Source of the DNA: Sphingomonas lutea
GTDB taxonomy: Bacteria > Pseudomonadota > Alphaproteobacteria > Sphingomonadales > Sphingomonadaceae
Length of the DNA stretch: 64,000 nt
Reading direction: 5' to 3'
Assembly: GCF_014396785.1 (NCBI RefSeq)
Contig: NZ_CP060718.1
Location: forward strand, 323,501 to 387,500
The translations under genes were made by a program, and so were the position numbers. The notes beneath the pieces were generated by a model, which was given only the letters and a program-made list of their open reading frames with translations, ran no database searches and was not told where the DNA came from. Below are positions 48,058 through 55,264 of this stretch, one piece after another. Numbering within the stretch: the first letter of the stretch is position 1; each line of letters starts with the position of its first letter.

Positions 48058-49875
48058 TCAGCCGACGCCAAGGTCGCGCTGCTGGTTGACCAGCCGCCAT
48101 TCGTCGAGGTCGGACAGCATGAAGCGCGCGGCCTGCTCGGCAAGGTCGGCGGCGCGGGTCAGGTTGGTGTGCTTGCGCAGCTCCTGATCAATATGCTCGA
48201 GCGTGTCGGCGGTCGCCAGCGAGCGCAGCGCATCGCCGCCGAAATCGCCCTGGAAGCGAATCCCGAACACCGCCGTGGCGAGCGCCGGAAAGCCCGCCGA
48301 AATGAGCGTGAACCATTCGCCATAAGCATCCACGAACGCCGATTCCCACGACAGGCCGACGAGGGTGATGATCGACACGATGAGCGTGATGAAGAACAGG
48401 ATCGTGCCGATCTTCTCGAGCCGCTTGTCGAGGGTCATGATCTGCGCCGCGTTGCGGCGGTGGTAGCTGACCTGCGGCGCGATTTCGTGATCGGTGACCG
48501 ATTCGGCGATGAGGTCGGCGGACGCCGGCGTGATGACGCCCGCGGGGCAGCCCATCGCGCGCCAGATTGCGCCCGCATACCAGTCGATCCAGCGCTGCGG
48601 CACGGGATTGGTCTCGGTCCCCGGCGGATCGGGCGCGGCAATGCCGAGCAATTTGAGGCTGCGCATCGGACGCAGCCGCTCGGCAAGCTGACGATAATCG
48701 AGCCAGCGCCGGTGCCATTCGTTCTTGGTCCCGACATGCGCATTGAGGATCACCGCGACGGTCAGGATCATTTCGAACATCGCCCATTGCAACTTGTACT
48801 GGGGCAGCATGAAGGCGCTGAGACCCATGCACACCGCGAGCCCGCCCATGACGAAACTGAAGACATGGCCGCTGCGATACGTCTGGGCGAGGTTGGTCGC
48901 GGGCAGGTCCGTCCAGCGATAAGCTTCCTCTAGAAGCTCGAACGGCGCGGCGATGCCGAGGTCGGCACAGTCGCGACGGTATTGCGCCCATTCTTCCCGC
49001 ACGCGCACGCGGCCGTGGATTTCATTGAGGTCGCGCAAGCGGAAGCGGCGGATGCCGACCGCGGCAAGCAACAGGCCATATTCTGGCCGCAAGCGGAACC
49101 GCGGCAAGTGCTCGCGCATGAAGCGATCGACGAACTTGCCTTCGACTGCGCTCGGCGGCGGCAGCAGCATGGCCTTCAGCATGAGATCGACATGCTCGCG
49201 ATCCAACGGCCGCTCGGCCATCGGATCGTCACCCATCGTGTCGACAACGGGGTCGAAGGCGGCCCACAGCAAGCGGTCGGGCCGCGCCGGGTCGGGCGCC
49301 AGATGCGCGACCGGCACGCCGCGACTGATCGCAAATTCGACAACCTCCCCGGTGCCGCCGCGCCCGCGGGGCTTGAGACCGTCCCATACCGCGATCAGGA
49401 TGTCGCAATGCGCGACCGTTGCGCGGCCGGCCATGGCATAGCCCTCGGGCTCGTCGCGCTGCTCGCCGGGTAGCTCAAGCACGCGGGTCGCCTGGGCGAG
49501 AAGCGCGTCGAACCGCCTCCGCGCTTCGTCATCGGCGAGGGTGGTGCGATAATGATCGCGGGCAAAGGGCAGCACTGCCTCGACCTCCCACCCCAGCGCA
49601 AGCGCGGCTTCGGCGGCGATCTGGTCGGCGCCGTCGGCAATCGGCGTGACGAACCGCATCCGCGGCGGCGCGGGCGAGAAGCACACCGGGCGCGTGTCGG
49701 CGAGGCGAACGGTGCCTTCGCCGATCAGCGTGAGCGCAGCCGTGATCCGCTCGCCCAGCGTCGCCATGCACGCCGCGCCCAGCGCCTGGCTGCGGTGCCC
49801 GGTCACCCCGACGCTGATCGTGAACGGCAACAGCGGCGGATGGTCGGCCGATGTGCCCGGATCGGATTCCGGCAA
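48058..49875 (-). CDS. SLOG-domain protein with four transmembrane helices (SLATT-like)
   Basis: An unusual 605-residue protein. Residues about 18-195 read as a SLOG (DprA/LOG-like) nucleotide-binding fold: SVGVTGHR at 21-28, FVTPIADGADQIAAEAAL near 75, CDILIAVWDGL, and the GGTGEVVEFAISRGVPVAH phosphate loop near 173. Four helices follow at about 338-356, 363-382, 490-508 and 521-538, with HRRWLDYRQLAERLRPM between the pairs, a pattern I associate with SLOG-linked two-TM (SLATT) effectors. The TTG at 49875 is three bases past the upstream stop; a TTG at 49914 is also possible. Inferred role: membrane effector triggered by a nucleotide ligand. Confidence 0.8.
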   Translation of the reverse strand: MPESDPGTSADHPPLLPFTISVGVTGHRSQALGAACMATLGERITAALTLIGEGTVRLADTRPVCFSPAPPRMRFVTPIADGADQIAAEAALALGWEVEAVLPFARDHYRTTLADDEARRRFDALLAQATRVLELPGEQRDEPEGYAMAGRATVAHCDILIAVWDGLKPRGRGGTGEVVEFAISRGVPVAHLAPDPARPDRLLWAAFDPVVDTMGDDPMAERPLDREHVDLMLKAMLLPPPSAVEGKFVDRFMREHLPRFRLRPEYGLLLAAVGIRRFRLRDLNEIHGRVRVREEWAQYRRDCADLGIAAPFELLEEAYRWTDLPATNLAQTYRSGHVFSFVMGGLAVCMGLSAFMLPQYKLQWAMFEMILTVAVILNAHVGTKNEWHRRWLDYRQLAERLRPMRSLKLLGIAAPDPPGTETNPVPQRWIDWYAGAIWRAMGCPAGVITPASADLIAESVTDHEIAPQVSYHRRNAAQIMTLDKRLEKIGTILFFITLIVSIITLVGLSWESAFVDAYGEWFTLISAGFPALATAVFGIRFQGDFGGDALRSLATADTLEHIDQELRKHTNLTRAADLAEQAARFMLSDLDEWRLVNQQRDLGVG

Positions 49876-49877
49876 GT

Positions 49878-50399
49878 CTAGGTGAGCGCCTGGAAGGCCA
49901 GCGTGAGCAGGCAACCCGCAATCAGCCCGCCGACCGCCGCCGTTAGGACTGCGGCGCTCTGCATATCTTCACCGCCGTTCTGGTTGATCGCCCCAGGATC
50001 GAGGTTCAGATATTCGCCCGCCCCATTGACCACCCGCAACGTGTAGTGGAATTCGCCTTGCGCCGGCGACGGATTGGGATTGTCGACCACGAGCGTCTTG
50101 CGATTGTTGTCAGACCGCCGCGGTTCGAAAACCTCCCACGCGCCCTCCGTCGGGCACTGCGCGCCCACCTTTGACCAGACTGCATTCGCGATATCGTCAT
50201 CATCGGGCCAAAGGTAATCCTCGGGCGGATTGACGAGATCGAAATAGATGCGAAAGCCGTCCTCACCTTTCTTGTTCTTAAACTTGATCTTGCCGTTAGG
50301 ATCCTTGGGCAGCCCGTTCGACACCGGCTCCACGGAAAACCTCAGCGGATCGACCGAGTCGATCCGGACATTAATCCGCACATCTTGTTTCTTGCCCAT
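49878..50399 (-). CDS. Small beta-rich protein with C-terminal membrane anchor (DP-EP-like)
   Basis: A 173-residue protein. Residues 7-140 look like a beta sandwich (DVRINVRIDSVDPLRFSVEP, GEFHYTLRVVNGAGEYLNLD, then PGAINQNGGED). A transmembrane helix follows at about 150-170. The pattern D-x-N...G-x-F-x-Y-x-L...DPG-x-I-N recalls the uncharacterised DP-EP family, though I cannot confirm this without a profile search. Base composition is lower in GC than the flanks. It lies 12 bases after the TIR gene and three bases before the SLOG gene, so all three are one operon. Role unknown, perhaps sensor or adaptor. Confidence 0.75.
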   Translation of the reverse strand: MGKKQDVRINVRIDSVDPLRFSVEPVSNGLPKDPNGKIKFKNKKGEDGFRIYFDLVNPPEDYLWPDDDDIANAVWSKVGAQCPTEGAWEVFEPRRSDNNRKTLVVDNPNPSPAQGEFHYTLRVVNGAGEYLNLDPGAINQNGGEDMQSAAVLTAAVGGLIAGCLLTLAFQALT

Positions 50400-50411
50400 A
50401 TTCCCCTCCTC

Positions 50412-52559
50412 TTAAGACAACTGGCGAAAGCCTGTCGCCGATACGCGCGCCTCCAATTGTTGCGCCTCGTCCTTGCGTCCCAGCCGCCGCAGCAGTCCGG
50501 CCCGAATATTCATTTCCCCCGGCCGTTCGGCCCGCTCCTGTGCTAGCGCGCTGAGACCCCGTGACCAAGCCTCGCGCGACCGCTCAGGTCTCCGACTGCG
50601 CGCATGGACGTCGCCGAGCAAGCTGAGTGCTGCGGCGACCCGATAGCGGACGCTGACGGGGTCGGGCCGACGTTCACTTTGGGCGGACGCCACCGCCTGC
50701 TGCGCCAAGACTTCGGCCCTGCTCAAGTAGTTCGACTGCAGCGCAAGGTGGGCGCGAATGGTCAGGCAGTCGGTCTGCAGGCGGCGCCATGATCCGGTCG
50801 GATCTTTTTCGCGCACTTGGGAGGCGAGTACACATCCGGCCTCCATTTCCCTCGCGGCCTCGGCGGTACGACGGGCGGCGAACAGGGTCCGGGCGAGCTC
50901 CAATCTCGCGGCCGCTGCCTGCCCCTTCCACAGCATGTTCGCGGGCTCGATCGGGATCAGCCGGTCAGCCTCGGCGACGGCTTGGCGGAATTGCGCAATG
51001 GCTGGCTCGGCTGCGCCGCGCATCGCCTGCAACACTCCCAGCCCTTGATGTGCGGGAATGAGTTGCCGGCGGAGCTGAACGTTGGTGCCTGCCCGGCCAA
51101 GCGCCGAGCGCACAAGGGCGATCTGCCGTTCGCGCAGGCGGATCGCGGCCTCCAGCCGTCCCGCGTCGCGTTCGCTGTCGGCCGCCCAGCCAAGAATATT
51201 GGAGAACTCCTCGCGATACTGAATATTCCCTTCGTCGATCGCGAGCAGGTTTTCCATGGGCCGCAGCGCCGCATTGAGTTGCTTGGCCGCTTCGCCGAAC
51301 CGACGCTGATTGAGCAGGACGATGCCCAGATTTTCCTGAGCGTAGAGCATTTCCATGCGCCAGCGCAGATTGTCGGGGTCGATGGCGACCATCTGGTCGG
51401 CCAACCGCTTATATTCGCGAAAGGCCGTTTCCGCCGCGCTGTTGTCGCCGCGGCTGCGAGCGATCTCCCCGACCCAGAAGATGTTCTGCGCGTGATCGTA
51501 GAGGCGTTGCGGATCTTCGGGCGAACGCCGCACTGCTTCGCCGGTGCCTGCGGCCGCCTGGCGATATAGTCGCGCCGCTTCGTCGAGATTGTTGCGCTGG
51601 AAGGCGACCTGGGCGCTTAAACCGAGGGCACTGGCCCGCTGGAGCAAGGCCGCATCGCTCAGTTCCGACGGATCCTGCTTGCTATAATAGGCCAGCACGC
51701 GCGATCCCACGCCGTCGAGCGCATCGAGCCGGCCGATCGGTTCCAGCTTGTTCTTGAGATCGCCGAGCATGAAGGCGACCAGCCCTTCGGCCTCCCGTCG
51801 CTGGTCGCGCGCTTCGTCGCGCGCCTGCACCGCGGCGACCGCGAGCACGATCGCCAGCGCCATGCCGACGACCGATCCGGTCGTGACCCAGGCGAGCCGC
51901 CGATGGCGCTGCGTCGCCTCGCGCTGCACGAGTTCGTCGAGGCTCACCCCAAGCATGCCGGCGACCAGCTTGAGGAAGCCTGCGCGGCGCGGATCGCCTT
52001 CGTGGCGGAGGTCGGCGGCGAGTGGTTCGGCGCGAGTCGTCGTCTGCCGCCCGCGGCGGTCGAAGCGGTAACGCAGCGCCGGCGGGAAACATTCCTCCTG
52101 CTCGCGCCCCCCGATGTCGCTGGCGAACGGCTCGCCGGCGGCGATTGCGGCGAGCACGCAGCCGTCGGGGCGGACGCGCTTGAACGTCGCGATTTCCGCA
52201 TTGACCCATTTCGACGCCGCCGCGGCGGGCGAGCACAGGACGATTAGGCATTGCGAGGAATCGAGCGCCGCTTCGATCTCGCTGCCGAGGTCGTCGGCCG
52301 CGGCCAACTCATGCTCATCGCGGAAGATCGGGGTCAGCCGTCGGGGAATCGCGCCATTGGCGGTCAGCCGGCCGACCAGCGACGCGGGCACCTGGAACTG
52401 CTCCAGCTTGCGCTGCAGCCATTTGGCGAGATCCTCGTCGCGATGGCTGTAGCTCAGGAAGGCGAAATACTGGGTGTGGGTCTTCGCCTTGCGCCGCGTT
52501 CGGATGCGCGGCGCGGGCGCCCCACGCTCCTCCGCATCCAGTTGGGCAACTCTCGGCAT
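50412..52559 (-). CDS. TIR domain - transmembrane - TPR-like repeat protein
   Basis: The 715 residues begin with a TIR domain at about 31-165. Box 1 is FAFLSYSHRDEDLAKWL, RDEHEL near 80 follows, and the SPAAAASKWVNAEI segment carries Glu122, the position of the catalytic Glu in bacterial NAD-cleaving TIRs. A membrane helix follows at about 223-244 (LAWVTTGSVVGMALAIVLAV), then about 450 residues of helical TPR-like repeats such as AALGLSAQVAFQRNNLDEAA. ATG 52559 was preferred over a TTG at 52580. First gene of the cassette. The role in defence or stress signalling is inferred. Confidence 0.85.
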   Translation of the reverse strand: MPRVAQLDAEERGAPAPRIRTRRKAKTHTQYFAFLSYSHRDEDLAKWLQRKLEQFQVPASLVGRLTANGAIPRRLTPIFRDEHELAAADDLGSEIEAALDSSQCLIVLCSPAAAASKWVNAEIATFKRVRPDGCVLAAIAAGEPFASDIGGREQEECFPPALRYRFDRRGRQTTTRAEPLAADLRHEGDPRRAGFLKLVAGMLGVSLDELVQREATQRHRRLAWVTTGSVVGMALAIVLAVAAVQARDEARDQRREAEGLVAFMLGDLKNKLEPIGRLDALDGVGSRVLAYYSKQDPSELSDAALLQRASALGLSAQVAFQRNNLDEAARLYRQAAAGTGEAVRRSPEDPQRLYDHAQNIFWVGEIARSRGDNSAAETAFREYKRLADQMVAIDPDNLRWRMEMLYAQENLGIVLLNQRRFGEAAKQLNAALRPMENLLAIDEGNIQYREEFSNILGWAADSERDAGRLEAAIRLRERQIALVRSALGRAGTNVQLRRQLIPAHQGLGVLQAMRGAAEPAIAQFRQAVAEADRLIPIEPANMLWKGQAAAARLELARTLFAARRTAEAAREMEAGCVLASQVREKDPTGSWRRLQTDCLTIRAHLALQSNYLSRAEVLAQQAVASAQSERRPDPVSVRYRVAAALSLLGDVHARSRRPERSREAWSRGLSALAQERAERPGEMNIRAGLLRRLGRKDEAQQLEARVSATGFRQLS

Positions 52560-52654
52560 TGCCGCCCCACGCTTCCCCAACCTGCGTTAACACAATGCGC
52601 TGAGTCTCGCGACTGCGCTTTGCCCGGGCGGCCTCGGCGCCTATATGCTCCCTC

Positions 52655-53779
52655 ATGTCCCTAAGGCCTTGGCGAAATATCGAGCGGCGCGTGTCGCGGC
52701 AGATCATGGTTGGATCCGTCCCCGTCGGCGGCGATGCGCCGATCAGCGTCCAGACCATGACCAACACGCCGACCGAGGACGCCGCCGCGACGATTGACCA
52801 GATTCGCCGCTGCGAAGAGGCTGGCGCGGACATCATTCGCGTCTCGGTCCCGACCAAGGAAGCGAGCGCTGCACTCCGCCAGATCACGCGCGCGGCCAAC
52901 GTTCCGATCGTTGCCGACATCCATTTCCACTACAAGCGCGCGCTCGAAGCCGCCGATGCCGGCGCCGCCTGCCTGCGCATCAATCCCGGCAACATCGGCT
53001 CCGAAGAGCGGGTGAAAGAGGTCATTGCCGCGGCGCGCGCCAACGGCTGCGCGATCCGCATCGGCGTCAATGCCGGCAGCCTCGAAAAGGATTTGCTCGA
53101 AAAATATGGCGAGCCTTGCCCCGAGGCCCTGGTCGAAAGTGCGCTCGACCATATCCGCATCCTCGAGGATCACGGGTTCCGTGACTATAAGGTCGCGGTC
53201 AAGGCGAGCGACGTCTTCCTCGCGGTTGCGGCCTACCATCAGTTGGCGAGCACGGTCGATTGTCCGCTGCACCTCGGCATCACCGAAGCCGGCGGGCTGA
53301 TCGGCGGGACGGTCAAGTCGGCGATCGGCATGGGCAGCTTGCTGTGGGCAGGGATCGGCGACACCATCCGCGTCTCGCTCTCGGCCGAGCCCGAGGAAGA
53401 GGTTCGGGTCGGCTATGAAATCCTGAAATCTCTCGGCATCCGCAGCCGCGGGGTGCGAGTCGTATCATGCCCCTCCTGCGCACGGCAGGGCTTCGACGTC
53501 ATTCGCACGGTCGAAGCGCTCGAACAGCGGCTGCAGCATATCAAGACGCCGATGTCGCTGTCGGTGCTCGGCTGCGTCGTCAACGGCCCCGGCGAAGCGC
53601 GCGAAACCGACATCGGCATCACCGGCGGCGGGCAGGGCAAGCATATGGTCTATCTGTCGGGCGTGACCGACCACCATGTGCAGGACGCCGACATGATCGA
53701 CCATATCGTGCGCCTGGTCGAAGCGAAGGCGGCGGAGATCGATGCCGCCGCCCACCCCGCCCTCGACGCCGCCGAATAA
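52655..53779 (+). CDS. ispG: 4-hydroxy-3-methylbut-2-enyl diphosphate synthase
   Basis: Iron-sulfur enzyme of the MEP isoprenoid pathway. The 374 residues show a TIM barrel ([19 protein letters not shown] near residue 32, [17 protein letters not shown] near 88) and the 4Fe-4S Cys in [12 protein letters not shown] near 271. The final [19 protein letters not shown] near 306 supplies the third Cys. It is transcribed divergently from the TIR cassette, with a 95-base gap carrying both promoters. Next comes a run of transporter genes. Confidence 0.97.
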   Translation: MSLRPWRNIERRVSRQIMVGSVPVGGDAPISVQTMTNTPTEDAAATIDQIRRCEEAGADIIRVSVPTKEASAALRQITRAANVPIVADIHFHYKRALEAADAGAACLRINPGNIGSEERVKEVIAAARANGCAIRIGVNAGSLEKDLLEKYGEPCPEALVESALDHIRILEDHGFRDYKVAVKASDVFLAVAAYHQLASTVDCPLHLGITEAGGLIGGTVKSAIGMGSLLWAGIGDTIRVSLSAEPEEEVRVGYEILKSLGIRSRGVRVVSCPSCARQGFDVIRTVEALEQRLQHIKTPMSLSVLGCVVNGPGEARETDIGITGGGQGKHMVYLSGVTDHHVQDADMIDHIVRLVEAKAAEIDAAAHPALDAAE

Positions 53780-53819
53780 GCTCAATCCTTTGTTCACCAT
53801 TGGGGCGCAGCCTCGCGCC

Positions 53820-53921
53820 ATGGCGAAGGTGATTCTCCTGTTGATGGCGGTCTGGGCCGTGGCGGACGAACTTGTCGCGCCGCCGCCGGAACCGCCCATG
53901 CTGATCGACGCGAGCCGCTAA
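53820..53921 (+). CDS. Possible 33-residue membrane or secreted peptide
   Basis: ATG 53820 opens a small frame: MAKVILLLMAVWAVADELVA followed by a proline-rich tail ending DASR. The N-terminus is a plausible hydrophobic signal or anchor segment. There is no strong ribosome site and the length is too short to judge coding potential. It lies 40 bases after ispG and before a transporter gene. Listed as tentative. Confidence 0.35.
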   Translation: MAKVILLLMAVWAVADELVAPPPEPPMLIDASR

Positions 53922-53960
53922 GCACTCGACCCGATCCGCTAATCGGCTAAGCGCGAGGGC

Positions 53961-54863
53961 GTGACTCGCGACGCTTACTCCCCTGCCACCGCTTTCATGG
54001 TCGGCGTGCTCGGCATCGCGCTATTCTCCGGCATGGACGCGGTGATGAAGGGGCTCGTGCTCGCCATCGGCACGATCGCGACCATGTTCTGGCGCAACCT
54101 CACCGGAATTGTCTTGTCGGGCGCGCTTTACCTGCCGCGCCGCAAGGCTTGGCCGGCGGCGAGCACCATGCGCATCCATGTCGCGCGCGGGGTTCTGTCG
54201 GCAGCGATGGGCTTCCTTTTCTTCTGGGGCCTGGGTCGCGTGCCCCTGGCGCAAGCGGTGGCGTTGGCCTTCATTGCGCCGCTGATCGCCCTGTTCCTCG
54301 CCGCTCTTATCCTCAAGGAGGAGATCGGCGGCCGGACGATCGGCGCGTCGTTCATCGCCTTTGCCGGGGTCGTCGTCATCTTCGTCGGCCAGGCGCATGC
54401 CGACCTTGGCCGCGAAGCGACGATCGGCAGCGTTGCGATCCTGGTGTCGGCGGTGCTCTACGCGCTCAACATCATTATCATGCGGCGGCAGGCGCTGGTC
54501 GCCGACCCGCTGGAGATCACCTTCTTCCAGAGCCTGATCGTCACGACCATCCTGTTGCTGGCCTTGCCGTTCGTCGGGGTGCAAGTCCCGCCACTGGCGC
54601 AATGGCCGTGGCTGCTGTTTGCCGCGGCGCTGGCGATCGCCTCGATGCTCCTGCTGTCCTGGGCCTATGCGCGGGCGCAAGCTAGCTATCTCGCAGCGAC
54701 CGAATATACCGCCTTCCTGTGGGCGATGCTGTTCGGCTGGCTGTTCTTCGATGAGGGCGTGTCCTGGTTTACGCTGGGCGGGGCGCTGATGATCGTGGCC
54801 GGCTGCATCCTCGCCGCGCGCAAGCCCCAGGACGCCAGCCCGGCGCTGGAGGCCGCGACCTGA
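53961..54863 (+). CDS. EamA/DMT family transporter
   Basis: A second ten-helix EamA carrier (300 residues), starting at GTG 53961. Helices include TAFMVGVLGIALFSGMDAVM, the GFLFFWGLGRVPLAQAVAL segment near 75 and the closing WFTLGGALMIVAGCILAAR. The substrate is unknown. Its stop and the next ATG overlap (TGATG at 54861-54865), so it is coupled to the SMR gene. The paralogue at 13683 in this window has low similarity, so no recent duplication is evident. Confidence 0.87.
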   Translation: MTRDAYSPATAFMVGVLGIALFSGMDAVMKGLVLAIGTIATMFWRNLTGIVLSGALYLPRRKAWPAASTMRIHVARGVLSAAMGFLFFWGLGRVPLAQAVALAFIAPLIALFLAALILKEEIGGRTIGASFIAFAGVVVIFVGQAHADLGREATIGSVAILVSAVLYALNIIIMRRQALVADPLEITFFQSLIVTTILLLALPFVGVQVPPLAQWPWLLFAAALAIASMLLLSWAYARAQASYLAATEYTAFLWAMLFGWLFFDEGVSWFTLGGALMIVAGCILAARKPQDASPALEAAT

Positions 54864-55177
54864 TGGCCTGGCTGTGGCTCATCCTCGGTGGCCTGTTCGA
54901 AGTCGGCTTCACCACGTCGCTGCGATTCGTCGATGGCTTTCGCAACCTGCCGTGGACGATCGCCTTCCTGGTGTCGGTGGCGATCAGCATGGCGCTGCTC
55001 GAATATGCCGCGCGCACGATCCCGATGGGGACGGCCTATGCGGTGTGGGGCGGGATCGGCGCGGTCGGCACGGTGATCGTCGGCATGATCTGGTTCAACG
55101 AACCCGCGGGCACCGTCCGTGTACTCCTGATACTCGCGATCGTCGCGGCGATTGCCGCCCTGCGCCTCACCGAATAG
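54863..55177 (+). CDS. SMR family transporter, Gdx/SugE-like
   Basis: Four-helix small multidrug resistance-family protein of 104 residues. The essential Glu is in LILGGLFEVGFTTSL (near residue 13), and PMGTAYAVWGGIGAVGTVIV near 53 matches the guanidinium exporter subtype more than EmrE. It is translated from ATG 54863, overlapping the EamA stop. The function is proton-coupled export of guanidinium or small cations, inferred. No guanidine riboswitch sequence is recognisable upstream. Confidence 0.85.
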   Translation: MAWLWLILGGLFEVGFTTSLRFVDGFRNLPWTIAFLVSVAISMALLEYAARTIPMGTAYAVWGGIGAVGTVIVGMIWFNEPAGTVRVLLILAIVAAIAALRLTE

Positions 55178-55264
55178 TGCTGCTGGTCGAAGCCTCGCGG
55201 GCGGTTGGTCGAAGCCCGCGACGATGTCAGTGGGCGTTCACCTGCGATCGCTAGCGGAAGGCCG

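Noticed and set aside
47469..48933. Plus-strand frames opposite the asparaginase and SLOG genes
   Set aside because: The minus-strand products carry active-site and domain motifs; these do not.
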